A model generated the notes under the pieces. The model ran no database searches. It was not told the origin of the DNA and saw only the letters and a program-made list of their open reading frames with translations. Positions 27,501 to 35,409 of a stretch of 64,000 nt of DNA are shown here, piece by piece. The position numbers and the translations under genes were made by a program. The stretch is from NCBI RefSeq assembly GCF_007665395.1, contig NZ_VDND01000002.1:558001-622000 (forward strand), in the 5' to 3' direction. Positions within the stretch are counted from its first letter, which is position 1. Every line of letters starts with the position of its first letter. Source of the stretch: Pseudomonas oryzihabitans. GTDB taxonomy: Bacteria > Pseudomonadota > Gammaproteobacteria > Pseudomonadales > Pseudomonadaceae.

Positions 27501-27581
27501 CAGCACCTGATCGCCGGCCGGCTGACCGACCTGAGTCCACTGCTCGACGAATTACTGGTGTCGAGTCGGGATTTTCACTAG
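24507..27581 (+). CDS. dnaE2: Error-prone DNA polymerase III alpha subunit DnaE2 (ImuC)
   Basis: A 1024-residue C-family polymerase performing mutagenic lesion bypass. Domains: N-terminal PHP ([18 protein letters not shown], with GDVHMH further on), polymerase palm with catalytic aspartates in [10 protein letters not shown] at about residues 368-377, fingers, helix-hairpin-helix, and an OB fold near the C terminus ([18 protein letters not shown]). The length matches the family. It is the last gene of the LexA-controlled imuA-imuB-dnaE2 operon, coupled to imuB through ATGA. A long inverted repeat lies beyond its stop. Confidence 0.96.
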   Translation: MSGYAELHCLSNFSFQRGASSALELFERAKALGYQALAITDECTLSGIVRAWQAARQIGLPLIVGSELILDDDLHLVLLVADLQGYESLCALITRARRRAPKGRYQLGRADLQQPLPGLLAIWLPSGEPAPEEGAWLKTVFAERLWLGVELLRGADDAARLRQLQALGRQLGVPPVACGDVHMHTRGRRALQDVLTGIRHHLPVAEAGYRLHPNGERHLRSLAMLEDLYPAALRAETLAIAARCRFDLGELRYHYPHEVVPAGETARSWLAELTRRGLAWRWPAGVPDEVAGKVVGELALIAEKGYENYFLTVHDIVDYARRQHILCQGRGSAANSIVCYVLGITELNPLTSNLLFERFISRERDEPPDIDVDFEHERREEVIQYVFRRYGRERAALTAVVSTYHAAGALRDVGKALGLPGDQLDALSGCAGRWTDEIPGPQRLREAGFAPDSPLLQRVLVLAGQLIGFPRHLSQHPGGFVISEAPLASLVPVENAAMPERTLIQWDKDDLDAVGLLKVDVLALGMLSALRRCFDLVADWRGQRWTLASLPQEDAPTYAMISRADTVGVFQIESRAQMAMLPRLRPRTLYDLVIEVAIVRPGPIQGDMVHPYLRRRNEEEVADYPHDELRPALERTLGVPLFQEQVMQIATIAAKYTPGEADQLRRSMAAWKRHGGLEPHRQRLHNEMVARGYKPEFAARLFEQIKGFGSYGFPESHAASFALLTYASSWLKCHEPAAFACALVNSWPMGFYSPDQVLQDARRHGIEVRAVSVQSSNWDCRLEASTGPQPAIRLGLRLVQGLAEQAGRRLVAVRGVQPFRDVEDLCRRADLDARARGQLAEAGALAELAGDRHQARWAMAGVERQLPLFETAPSVAEERPALPAPSVAEEVHADYRMLGTTLGPHPLTLLRGELQARRCRDFSQLAEVTPGALVRVAGLVRGRQRPGTASGVIFVTLEDEHGMLNVVVWRAVGEQQRRPLLQARLLQVEGHLEREAGVQHLIAGRLTDLSPLLDELLVSSRDFH

Positions 27582-27634
27582 CAGGCAAGCTTGGAGCGGC
27601 GGGAGGAGGGGACGGGCAGGTGGAGCGGGGGGAC

Positions 27635-27669
27635 TGTCTTCCGAAGCGCTCTGGAGCGCCCGGAAGACA
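27635..27669. terminator. Inverted repeat between convergent dnaE2 and HU genes
   Basis: TGTCTTCCG pairs with CGGAAGACA and an inner GCGCT pairs with AGCGC, giving an interrupted stem in the 107-base gap between convergent genes. There is no clear T run in either direction, so termination is likely but not certain. Confidence 0.5.
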
Positions 27670-27688
27670 AGAATCGACCAACGCAGTC

Positions 27689-27961
27689 TTAGCTGACGGC
27701 GTCTTTCAGGCCTTTGCCGGGCTTGAAGCCGGGCAGCTTGGCAGCGGCGATCTTGATGGTGGCACCGGTCTGCGGGTTACGGCCTTCGCGAGCAGCGCGC
27801 TCTTTCACTGCGAAAGTTCCGAAACCGACCAGGCTAACGCTGTCGCCTTGCTTCAGGGCGTCGGTCACCGCAGTGGTGAAGGCGTCCAGGGCTTTGGCAG
27901 CGGTGGCCTTGGGCAGGTCGGCAGACGCGGCAATGGCGTCGATCAGCTCAGCTTTATTCAT
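27689..27961 (-). CDS. hupB: DNA-binding protein HU (beta type)
   Basis: A 90-residue histone-like protein with the complete HU pattern: [33 protein letters not shown] with the DNA-intercalating proline arm, and [17 protein letters not shown]. It bends and compacts DNA as a dimer. Pseudomonas has several HU paralogues (HupA, HupB, HupN); HupB or HupN fit best and cannot be separated here. It stands alone. A TATACT -10 box is at 27994-27999 on the minus strand. The 240 bases upstream (27970-28215) hold only this promoter region as far as I can see. Confidence 0.92.
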   Translation of the reverse strand: MNKAELIDAIAASADLPKATAAKALDAFTTAVTDALKQGDSVSLVGFGTFAVKERAAREGRNPQTGATIKIAAAKLPGFKPGKGLKDAVS

Positions 27962-28215
27962 GTAAAAACTCCATGTGTGAGTATTGGCCCGGCAGTATAG
28001 CGGCAGCTTTGCCTTGCGTAGAGCCTTTGTGAGCCTCTACGTGGCCGGTTGAAGCAGCCTTGTTGTTCGGCGCTACAGGATACGCATAGCGGACGAAAGA
28101 ACGATAGGGTATTCGATCACGCAGGGGCGTGAAAACCTGATCCGCACTGCATTTTCCACGCTTCTCAGCCCAACCGTCGCCTTTTTGGGCAGCGCTGAGG
28201 GCCGTTTGGTTTCGT

Positions 28216-28587
28216 CTAGGCGACCCGGTTCGGTGAAAGATGAGGTTCCAGGGGTGGGGTCAGGGGCGGCAGCCCATAGGCGGCCCGGGCGGCGTCGCAG
28301 TGCGCGTTGGGCGCGCCATCTTCCCAGGCGGCGGTGAAGTCGCGGCAGGTACTCGAACGCTGCTCGTAGATGGTGCAGCGGGTACCGCAGCCCACCTCGC
28401 CCAGCAGCGCCGCGCAGCGTACCGGCTTCTGCTCGGTGCCCTGCATGGCCGCCAGGTGCGGACTCACCGCGACGGTCAGGTTATCCGGCACCAGGCCGCC
28501 TGCCGACTGGCATTCACCCCAATAGAAAGACACGCGGAAATGGGCGCAGCAGGCGCCGCAGCTGAGGCAAGGATTCTCGGTCGACAT
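28216..28587 (-). CDS. YkgJ family cysteine cluster protein
   Basis: A 123-residue protein with the CxxCxxCC-type motif PCLSCGACCAHFRV at the N terminus and a later C-x(8)-C group, GCGTRCTIYEQRSSTCRDF, which define the zinc/iron-chelating YkgJ/CxxCxxCC family. The fold likely binds a metal or Fe-S centre. Its physiological role is unknown. It is a single gene; the preceding 105 bases to the LysR stop hold nothing evident. Confidence 0.88.
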   Translation of the reverse strand: MSTENPCLSCGACCAHFRVSFYWGECQSAGGLVPDNLTVAVSPHLAAMQGTEQKPVRCAALLGEVGCGTRCTIYEQRSSTCRDFTAAWEDGAPNAHCDAARAAYGLPPLTPPLEPHLSPNRVA

Positions 28588-28692
28588 GCACCAACACCAT
28601 CGCAGGAACCGGCCAGGCCGGCGGGATGAGCGCGGATTCTAGGCAAGCGCCCGCAGGCTGCGAAGCCCCGGCGATGACCGTTCGGCGGCGAC

Positions 28693-29601
28693 CTACGGCA
28701 GTCTTCGGGCGTCCCCGGAGGTGACCAGATGTCGCTGCAGCCAGGCGATGAACAGCCGCACCTTGGCCGGTACCAGGCGCCGGTGTGGATAGAGCGCGTG
28801 GATGGCGATGGCCTGGGTGTGCCAGGGGACGAACAGCCGTTCCAGCCGACCGGCGGCGATGTCGTCGCCGACCAGGAAATCCGGCTGGCGCAGGATGCCG
28901 TGGCCGTCCAGCGCCGCCTGGTGCAGGACACTGCCATTGTTGGCGCGCAGCTGGCCGGTCACCCTGACCTGGACACGTTCCTCGCCGCGCTGGAATCCCC
29001 AGACATCCCCGTCGCTGGCATAGCTGTAGAGCAGGCAGCGATGCTGGGCGAGCGCGCTGGGATGGTCCGGCCGGCCGTGGCGCTGCAGGTAGCCGGGCGC
29101 CGCGCACACGAACAACTCCACCGCGCCCAGCGGCTGGGCGATGAGGCTGGAGTCACCCAGCTCACCGATGCGCACGGCCAGATCGAAGCCTTCCTCGACC
29201 AGCCGCACCTGCCGATCGCTGAGTTCCAGGTCGATGGCGACCTCCGGGTACTCGTGCAGGAAGCTGCTGACCAGGGGCGCCAGGTGCCGGACGCCGAAGG
29301 TGAGGGGCGCACTGACCCTGAGCCGTCCCCGCGGCCGTTCGTGACCTTCCTGCAGGCGCTGTTCCAGGGCGTCCAGGTCGCCCAGCAGCGGGACGATGCC
29401 TTCATGGAGGGTGCGGCCGGCCTCGGTCAGGCTCAGGGTGCGGGTGGTGCGCTGCAGCAGCCGGGTGCCGTAGTGCCGCTCCAGGGCCGCCAGGTGCTTG
29501 GTAAGCGCCGAGCGCGACAGCTCCAGGCGCTCGGCCGCGGCGGTCAGGCTGCCCAGTTCGACGATCTTGATGAAGGCCTGCAATGACTTGAGGGTATCCA
29601 C
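28693..29601 (-). CDS. LysR family transcriptional regulator
   Basis: A 302-residue protein with the LysR winged helix at residues 1-60 (LQAFIKIVELGSLTAAAERLELSRSALTKHLAALERHYG) followed by a two-lobed effector domain (GRLRVSAPLTFGVRHLAP onward). It is divergent from the DoxX/dioxygenase pair across a 99-base gap, so it very likely controls them. The gap contains TGTTTCC near 29606 and GGAAACA near 29661 in inverted orientation, a possible site pair. This subgroup (AaeR/YafC-like) often senses quinones or aromatic acids. Confidence 0.9.
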   Translation of the reverse strand: MDTLKSLQAFIKIVELGSLTAAAERLELSRSALTKHLAALERHYGTRLLQRTTRTLSLTEAGRTLHEGIVPLLGDLDALEQRLQEGHERPRGRLRVSAPLTFGVRHLAPLVSSFLHEYPEVAIDLELSDRQVRLVEEGFDLAVRIGELGDSSLIAQPLGAVELFVCAAPGYLQRHGRPDHPSALAQHRCLLYSYASDGDVWGFQRGEERVQVRVTGQLRANNGSVLHQAALDGHGILRQPDFLVGDDIAAGRLERLFVPWHTQAIAIHALYPHRRLVPAKVRLFIAWLQRHLVTSGDARRLP

Positions 29602-29700
29602 GGATTGTTTCCATTTCGTGCGCAGTGCATGCCCAGATTGCCGGTTTATTGTTTTTCTGGAAACAGGAGAATGGCGTCATCCACCTCATCGAGAATCCTC

Positions 29701-30099
29701 ATGACCGCCAACACCTCTCCCTATGCCGCCCTGTTGCTGCGCCTCGCCCTCGGCACCATGTTCCTCGCCCATGGCCTCACCAAGCTGCTGGTCTTCACCC
29801 TGCCTGGCACGGCGGGATTCTTCGCCTCGGTAGGCTTCCCCGGCTGGCTGGCCTATCCGGTCACCTTTTTCGAGCTGGGTGCCGGTATCCTGCTGATCCT
29901 GGGCGCCTGGGTACGCCCCGTCGCCGCCGTCGCCGCCGTCCAGCTGTTCGTCGCGGCTACCGTGCACTTCGGCAATGGCTGGTCCTTCACCAGTCCCCAC
30001 GGCGGCTGGGAGTATCCGGTCTTCCTCGCCGTGACCGCTGCGGCCCTGGCCCTGCTGGGGGCGGGTCGGCCATCCTGGGATGCGCGCAAGCCTTCCTGA
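29701..30099 (+). CDS. DoxX family membrane protein
   Basis: A 132-residue inner-membrane protein with four hydrophobic segments and the DoxX pattern LLLRLALGTMFLAHGLTKLL...FFASVGFPGWLAY...FELGAGILLILG. In other bacteria DoxX proteins act in redox or thiol stress complexes. The ATG at 29701 was preferred; an in-frame ATG at 29671 has the AGGAG site too close. The dioxygenase gene follows 25 bases later, so they form one operon, probably under the divergent LysR. Confidence 0.85.
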   Translation: MTANTSPYAALLLRLALGTMFLAHGLTKLLVFTLPGTAGFFASVGFPGWLAYPVTFFELGAGILLILGAWVRPVAAVAAVQLFVAATVHFGNGWSFTSPHGGWEYPVFLAVTAAALALLGAGRPSWDARKPS

Positions 30100-30124
30100 T
30101 CATCATCCACCCGAGGGCATCGCC

Positions 30125-30901
30125 ATGTCGCTTCCCACCTTGTTCGTTTCCCACGGTTCGCCCATGGAGGCCCTCGACGCTGGCGCGGCGGGGGACGCCT
30201 GGCGCACCCTGGGCCGGGCCCTGCCGACGCCGGCGGCCATCGTCGTGGTCTCGGCGCATTTCGATACCCGGGTGCCGCTGTTCGGCAGCGCCGCCCGGCC
30301 TGCCATCATCCATGACTTCTATGGCTTTCCCGAAGCCCTCTACCGCCTGGATTATCCCGCCCCGGGTGCGCCCGTGCTGGCCGAGCGCCTGGCCCAGGGG
30401 CTGCGCGAGCAAGGCTGGGAGGCCCAGACGGGCGAGCAGGGCCTGGACCACGGGGCCTGGGTACCGCTGCGCTATCTGTTTCCGGACGCGCAGATTCCGG
30501 TGATCCCGCTGTCGATGAGCGCGGCGCGGGGGCCGGAGTACCATTACGCCCTGGGCCAGGCCCTGGCCGCGGTGCTGCCCGCGGACACCTTGCTGATCGG
30601 CTCGGGCAGCCTGACCCACAACCTCGGCGATTTCCGCCGCGGAGGCGGGGCCTCGCCGGCCTACGTCGGGGACTTCCAGCAATGGATCCAGGCTCGCTTG
30701 CGCGAGCGCGACGTGGACGCCTTGCTGGACTACCGGCGCCAGGCACCCCAGGCCCGCCAGGCGCATCCCACCGACGAGCACCTGCTGCCGCTGTTCGTCG
30801 CCCTGGGCGCCGCGGATCCCGCCGGGACCTTCAGCATCCATCACGACGGCATCGCCCACCGCATCCTGGCGATGGACCTGTACGGCTTCTCCCGTCACTA
30901 G
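30125..30901 (+). CDS. ygiD: 4,5-DOPA-extradiol-type dioxygenase (LigB family, YgiD)
   Basis: A 258-residue class III extradiol ring-cleavage enzyme. Metal ligands are seen in FVSHGSP, VVSAHFDTR, LDHGAWVPL and GSLTHNLG, the standard YgiD/DODA set for a single divalent metal. It would open catechols such as DOPA to a semialdehyde. The start at 30125 agrees with the family N terminus. It is co-transcribed with DoxX, a pairing seen commonly in Pseudomonas next to a LysR regulator, often read as quinone/catechol detoxification. Confidence 0.9.
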   Translation: MSLPTLFVSHGSPMEALDAGAAGDAWRTLGRALPTPAAIVVVSAHFDTRVPLFGSAARPAIIHDFYGFPEALYRLDYPAPGAPVLAERLAQGLREQGWEAQTGEQGLDHGAWVPLRYLFPDAQIPVIPLSMSAARGPEYHYALGQALAAVLPADTLLIGSGSLTHNLGDFRRGGGASPAYVGDFQQWIQARLRERDVDALLDYRRQAPQARQAHPTDEHLLPLFVALGAADPAGTFSIHHDGIAHRILAMDLYGFSRH

Positions 30902-30917
30902 CCGAAGGCGCAAATAG

Positions 30918-30948
30918 AAAGCCCGGATCTCTTGGTGAGCCGGGCTTT
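30918..30948. terminator. Bidirectional terminator hairpin between dioxygenase and Yip1 genes
   Basis: AAAGCCCGG and CCGGGCTTT pair around a 13-base loop in the gap between two convergent genes, with T-rich edges on both sides. Confidence 0.8.
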
Positions 30949-30991
30949 CGGTCTTATCACGTCGCCATTGGCCGCTGGCGAACGCCTTTGA

Positions 30992-31585
30992 TCAACCAAA
31001 CAGCCCCGGCCCATAGCCCCACATCAGCACCGTGGTCGCCATCAGCACCTCCAGCACCAGCACCCCGATGGCCAGGGTGGAGCCGGACATGATGAAGCCT
31101 TCCCGCTCGTCGATGTTGAGGAACGACGGGATGCCGGTATAGAGCAGGTAGGCCGAATAGGCCAGGCCGACGATGGCGGCGATGGCGCACAGCCATACCA
31201 GCGGATAGAAGCCCACAAGGCCACTGATGAGCATGGGCGTGGCCACGTAGCCGGCGAAGAGAATGCACCGATTGGCACTGGGGCGATCCGGATAGCGCCG
31301 CGCCAGCCAGTGGATCACGTGCCCCATGGCCACCACCGCGGCCATGATCAGCGCATAGCTGATGACCGCCAGCACCACCGCCGTGGGCAGGTCCAGTACA
31401 TGGGCCTCGCTACCGCCGAAGCGCCAACCGAAGGTAGTGGTGCCGACCAGCGACGCCACCACCGGAATCGCCGCCAGGAAGGCGACATGGTGGGCAAAGA
31501 AATGCCCGACGGTTTCCCCTTCGCGACGAATCTGTTGCCACTCGCGATCGGGATGGGCCAGCAGGCCCCAGACATGATTGATCAT
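30992..31585 (-). CDS. Yip1 domain family membrane protein
   Basis: A 197-residue inner-membrane protein with five hydrophobic segments and the bacterial YIP1 layout MINHVWGLLAHPDREWQQI then ANRCILFAGYVATPMLISGL and a closing LLYTGIPSFLNI motif. Its function in bacteria is unknown. The ATG at 31585 follows an AGGAGCAGGATC leader. It is a single gene. Confidence 0.85.
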   Translation of the reverse strand: MINHVWGLLAHPDREWQQIRREGETVGHFFAHHVAFLAAIPVVASLVGTTTFGWRFGGSEAHVLDLPTAVVLAVISYALIMAAVVAMGHVIHWLARRYPDRPSANRCILFAGYVATPMLISGLVGFYPLVWLCAIAAIVGLAYSAYLLYTGIPSFLNIDEREGFIMSGSTLAIGVLVLEVLMATTVLMWGYGPGLFG

Positions 31586-31813
31586 GATCCTGCTCCTCAC
31601 CCGCTGTGGTCGCCGCACGCGGGCCTCTAGATGATGGCGAACGCTGGACTGACGCCTCTGGCGACTACCTTATGAGTATAGAAGGGCTCTGGAATGCGTC
31701 ATGGCAGCCGACGAAGGGCAGCCTGCTCCGTAACGAAGCGACGAGAGGTCAGGAGGCACCAGCCTGGTGCGTGTTTTCATTGAATCCGCACCGGCGCCGC
31801 CCCGTTGGCCAAT

Positions 31814-31846
31814 ACCTGACCACTTGGACAGGTTTTTGCTTGTCCA
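31814..31846. promoter_or_regulatory. Overlapping inverted repeats upstream of hpxO
   Basis: TGGACA-N10-TGTCCA (31825-31846) and ACCTG-N10-CAGGT (31814-31833) overlap about 30-60 bases before the hpxO start. Their form suits a dimeric regulator, and no candidate gene is adjacent. The rest of 31586-31876 shows no gene. Confidence 0.5.
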
Positions 31847-31876
31847 GGGCATCTGTTACCGCCCGTGAGGCCTGCT

Positions 31877-33034
31877 ATGCCATCTCTAGACATCATCATC
31901 GCCGGTGCCGGCATGGGCGGTCTTACCGCGGCCCTGGCACTCCAGCAGGCCGGTCACCGGGTGCGCCTGTTCGAGCGGGCGACCGACCTGGCCCCCATAG
32001 GCGCGGCCCTGTCCGTCTGGCCCAACGGCGTCAGGGTGCTGGAGCGCCTCGGCCTGGGATCGGCCATTGCCGCGGTGAGTGGCGACATGCGCGCCATGAG
32101 CTACCACGATCATCAGGGACAATTGCTCACGCGCTTCAGCCTGCTGCCGCTCTATGAAGCCGTCGGCCGCCCGGCGCGGCCCATTGCCCGAGCCCATCTG
32201 CAGCGCCTGTTGCTGGACGCGGTCGGGGCGCAGCAGGTGACGCTGGGCGTCGGCTGCGAGGGCTTCGAGCAGGATGCCGAGGGGGTGACCGTGCAACTCA
32301 GTGACGGTCGCCGTGAGCGGGCCGATCTGCTGATCGCCGCCGACGGCACCCACTCGCGACTGCGGGATCGGGTGGTCGGGCAGTCGATCACCCGCGATTA
32401 CTGCGGCTACGTGAACTGGAACGGCCGGGTGAGGATCGCCCCGGACCTCGCCGCTGAGCACGAGTGGGCGCAGTTCGTGGGTCATCACCAGCGCGTCTCG
32501 CTGATGCCCATGGGCGGTGACGAATTCTATTTCTTCTTCGATGTGCCCCTGCCCAAGGGGACGCCCAACGACCGCAGTCGCTACCGGGAAGAGCTGGCCG
32601 AGCACTTCGCCGGCTGGGCACCTCCGGTGCAGCGCCTCATCGAACGGCTGGACCCCCAGGGCGTCGCCCGGGTGGAAATCCACGATACCCGGCCGCTGCC
32701 GACCCTGGTGCGCGGTCGCGTGGCGCTGCTCGGCGACTCGGCCCATGCCATGGCGCCGGATCTGGGGCAGGGGGGCTGCCAGGCCATGGAGGATGCCTGG
32801 GTGCTGGCGCGCTGCCTGGAGGCCGACACCGATCCGCTCGCCGCGCTCCAGGCCTATGAGCAGGCCCGCCTGGAGCGGGTGGCCGGGATCGTCGAGCGGG
32901 CCCGCAAGCGCTGCGAGATCACCCATGGGCATGACCCCGAGGCCACCCAGGCCTGGTACGCCGAACTGGCCGAGGAGACCGGCGAGACGGTGATCGCCGG
33001 ACTGCGCAAGACCGCCGACGGCGGCCCGCTGTGA
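31877..33034 (+). CDS. hpxO: FAD-dependent urate hydroxylase HpxO
   Basis: A 385-residue flavoprotein monooxygenase that turns urate into 5-hydroxyisourate. It has the GxGxxG dinucleotide motif (AGAGMGGLTAAL), the DG loop (AADGTHSRLRDR) and GDSAHAMAPDLGQGGCQAMEDA for FAD. Stretches YVNWNG, YFFFDVPLP, FAGWAPPVQ and ARKRCEITHG are shared with Klebsiella HpxO, separating it from general salicylate-type hydroxylases. The ATG at 31877 has GAGG 6 bases upstream; the GTG at 31865 does not. No allantoin or hydroxyisourate genes are nearby, so it is detached from the rest of the purine pathway. Confidence 0.88.
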   Translation: MPSLDIIIAGAGMGGLTAALALQQAGHRVRLFERATDLAPIGAALSVWPNGVRVLERLGLGSAIAAVSGDMRAMSYHDHQGQLLTRFSLLPLYEAVGRPARPIARAHLQRLLLDAVGAQQVTLGVGCEGFEQDAEGVTVQLSDGRRERADLLIAADGTHSRLRDRVVGQSITRDYCGYVNWNGRVRIAPDLAAEHEWAQFVGHHQRVSLMPMGGDEFYFFFDVPLPKGTPNDRSRYREELAEHFAGWAPPVQRLIERLDPQGVARVEIHDTRPLPTLVRGRVALLGDSAHAMAPDLGQGGCQAMEDAWVLARCLEADTDPLAALQAYEQARLERVAGIVERARKRCEITHGHDPEATQAWYAELAEETGETVIAGLRKTADGGPL

Positions 33035-33137
33035 CATAGCCTGCTTTGATATGGCCAGGCGGGTGGGACAAACGGTGGCGCCGAGGGTCGAAAGGCCCAC
33101 GTCCGTCGTCGCCCAAGCCTTCGTTGGAGAACCGCCC

Positions 33138-34154
33138 ATGCGCCTGCGTCTCGCCCTGACCCTTGCCAGTTCCTTCGCCCTGGCTCCGCTAGCCTTCGCC
33201 GCCGAGAGCGGCTGCCCCTATCCGCAGACGGTGAAATTCGCCGGACCCAACTGGGAAAGCGGCATGTTCACCACCGAGGTGCTGCGCCTGCTGGTGGAAA
33301 AGGGCTACGGCTGCCAGACCGACGCCGTGCCGGGTAACACCGTGACCCTGGAGAACGCCCTGGCGCAGAACGACATCCAGGTCACCGGCGAGCAGTGGGC
33401 CGGTCGCAGCCCGGCCTGGCGCGCGGCGGAAAAGGCCGGCAAGGTCATCGCCGTCGGCGAGACGGTCAAGGGCGCCACCGAAGGCTGGTGGGTACCGGAG
33501 TACCTGGTCAAGGGCGATCCGGCCCGGGGCATCGAGGCCAAGGCACCGGACCTCAAGAGCGTGGCCGACCTGCCGCGCTACAAGGAGCTGTTCCGTGACC
33601 CGGAAGAGCCGGGCAAGGGACGCTTCCTCAATTGCCCCACCGGCTGGACCTGCGAGATCGTCAACACCCAGAAGCTCAAGGCCTACAAGCTCACCGACAG
33701 CTACACCAACTTCCGTACCGGCACCGGTCCGGCACTGGACGCCGCCATCGCTACGGCCATGCGCCGCGGTGAGCCAGTACTCTTCTACTATTGGTCGCCG
33801 ACGCCGCTGATGGGCCGCTACAAGCTGGTCCAGCTGGAGGAACCGCCCTTCAGCGAGAAGGCCTGGGAGACGCTCTCGGATCCGAAGAACCCCAATCCGC
33901 TGCCGTCGCGCTCGCTGGCGCCCAAGATCACCATCGGCGTCTCCCGCGACCTGCACGACAAGGCCCCGGCGCTGGTGGGACTGTTCGAGAAGGTCGAATT
34001 CCCCCTCGACCAGTTCAACGGCATCCTCGCCGACATGGCCGAGAAGCACGAAGACGCCCAGGTGGTGGCCAAGCGCTTCCTCAAGGAGCATCCCGAGGTC
34101 TGGACGTCCTGGCTGCCGGCGGAAAACGCCGCGCGGGTGAAGGCGGCGCTCTAG
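33138..34154 (+). CDS. ABC binding protein, glycine betaine/proline type (orphan copy)
   Basis: A 338-residue periplasmic protein with a signal peptide (LALTLASSFALAPLAFA) and the OpuAC-type fold. It is a clear paralogue of the protein at 37095: shared FAGPNWESGM/FAGVNWESGM, GYGCTIDS-like stretch, RDPEEPGKGRF and TNFRTGTGPALDAAI. No permease or ATPase follows; the next 200 bases are a MITE-like element. It may feed the permease/ATPase pair at 38.1-39.7 kb or be a separated receptor with another ligand. It lies 103 bases after hpxO, possibly in the same transcript. Confidence 0.87.
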   Translation: MRLRLALTLASSFALAPLAFAAESGCPYPQTVKFAGPNWESGMFTTEVLRLLVEKGYGCQTDAVPGNTVTLENALAQNDIQVTGEQWAGRSPAWRAAEKAGKVIAVGETVKGATEGWWVPEYLVKGDPARGIEAKAPDLKSVADLPRYKELFRDPEEPGKGRFLNCPTGWTCEIVNTQKLKAYKLTDSYTNFRTGTGPALDAAIATAMRRGEPVLFYYWSPTPLMGRYKLVQLEEPPFSEKAWETLSDPKNPNPLPSRSLAPKITIGVSRDLHDKAPALVGLFEKVEFPLDQFNGILADMAEKHEDAQVVAKRFLKEHPEVWTSWLPAENAARVKAAL

Positions 34155-34353
34155 GAGCCTGTTCAAAATCTCGCGAGCTAGCGCCAACCAAGGCCTAGGC
34201 GACCCCACGAAAACGCCTGAGGTAGCGGATCGAACCCGCACTCGGGCTTACGAGTGGTACAGGAGTAGTGCGCCGGGGCCGCCTAGGCGGAGCTGGCCCT
34301 CAGGGCGTTTTCAGCGTAGCTCGGCCGACGCGCAGCAGATTATGAACAGGCTC
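34155..34353. mobile_element. MITE-like element with terminal inverted repeats
   Basis: A 199-base segment whose ends, GAGCCTGTTCAAAATC (34155-34170) and GATTATGAACAGGCTC (34338-34353), are imperfect inverted repeats. There is no ORF that could be a transposase. It starts at the base after the stop codon of the orphan binding-protein gene. No convincing target-site duplication is seen. The interior contains shorter inverted pieces (CTAGGCGACC...GCCTAGGC). It could instead be a structured RNA or repeat family. Confidence 0.6.
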
Positions 34354-34413
34354 TGAGGGCCCGCCCGGGCGGTTGATGGGCGATAATGGCGGTTTCCTCT
34401 GCTGGAGCCGCCC

Positions 34414-35196
34414 ATGGCCATCGCCGCCCTCACCATGTACGTCGAACCCGCCGAGGTAAGCGACGCCTATCGTCAACTGGCCGCTGCCGTGGCGCGCCGG
34501 CTGGGCCTTCAGCTCGAGCCCGCCCCCGAGGAGCTGCCAGCGCTCTGGAGTCATCCCGACCTGCTGCTGGCCCAGACCTGCGGCTATCCCTGGGCGACCC
34601 GCCTGCGCGGCCAGGTCCGGTTGGTGGCGGCGCCGCGCTATACCTTCGAAGGTTGCGCGGGAGCCGAGCACTGCTCCTTCATCCTGGTGCCGGAGACGCT
34701 GGAGGCCGAGACCCTGGCCGATCTGCGCGGCAAGCGGGTGGCCCTCAATGGCCTGGACTCCAACACCGGCATGAACCTGCTGCGCCACGCCGTGGCGCCC
34801 CTGGCCGAGCGTGGGCGCTTTTTCGGCGAGGTGATCGTCAGCGAAGGCCACGCCAAGAGCCTGGCCCTGTTGCAGCAGGGACATGCCGACGTGGCTGCGG
34901 TGGATGCCGTGACCTACGGCTACCTGCAGCGCGCCCAACCGGAGCGCGTCGCCGGCCTGCATCTGTTGCAGCGCACCCGCCCCAGTCCGACGCTGCCCTT
35001 CATCACCGCGGCCAGTCGTTCGGATGCGGAAGTGGAAGCCCTGCGCGCCGCCCTGAACGACAGCCTGGCCGCCGATCCTGCGCTGGCCGAAATCCTGGCC
35101 CTCGAGGGTGTCACGGCGGTGGATGAGAGCACCTACCTGCCGCTGCTGGACTGGCGGCGAGAGGCCGTGGAAAAGGGTTATCCGGTGATTGCATAA
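34414..35196 (+). CDS. PhnD-like phosphate/phosphonate-type binding protein without signal peptide
   Basis: A 260-residue protein of the PF12974 type: TMYVEPAEVSDAYRQL at the start, LRGKRVALNGLDSNTGMN in the hinge region, and HADVAAVDAVTYGYL. Relatives bind phosphonates or phosphite in the periplasm, yet no leader is seen here; the chain begins directly with the first strand. No transporter subunits are adjacent. A cytoplasmic ligand sensor or an orphan receptor are both possible. The start at 34414 lies 60 bases after the MITE-like element. Confidence 0.78.
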   Translation: MAIAALTMYVEPAEVSDAYRQLAAAVARRLGLQLEPAPEELPALWSHPDLLLAQTCGYPWATRLRGQVRLVAAPRYTFEGCAGAEHCSFILVPETLEAETLADLRGKRVALNGLDSNTGMNLLRHAVAPLAERGRFFGEVIVSEGHAKSLALLQQGHADVAAVDAVTYGYLQRAQPERVAGLHLLQRTRPSPTLPFITAASRSDAEVEALRAALNDSLAADPALAEILALEGVTAVDESTYLPLLDWRREAVEKGYPVIA

Positions 35197-35310
35197 GACC
35201 TATCGCAGCCATGGCGGTCCGCCGATGCGGCCGTTTCTACGGACATCGGAACGCCGGCTGACCGCGATCCTGCTGGGGCCAATGGCGATGAACGTCTGCA
35301 CGGATGGCTC

Positions 35311-35409
35311 CCTCTACCCTTGGGAGAGGGGTGGGGTGAGGGCGCCTCTCGCCACGAAGTCCCCAGCGGAAAAGGCTGCGCCGTTTTCCACGCTACGCCT
35401 CTACAGGGC
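35311..35409. repeat. GGGAGAGGG hairpin and GGAAAAGG repeat leading into the 108-bp array
   Basis: The segment carries CCCTCTACCC/GGGAGAGG followed by GGTGAGGGCG, then AAGTCC...GGAAAAGGCTGCGCCG...TTCCACGCTAC. The same order of elements recurs at 52956-53043 just before another GTAGGTTGGG element, so the composite appears to have been duplicated. Confidence 0.75.
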
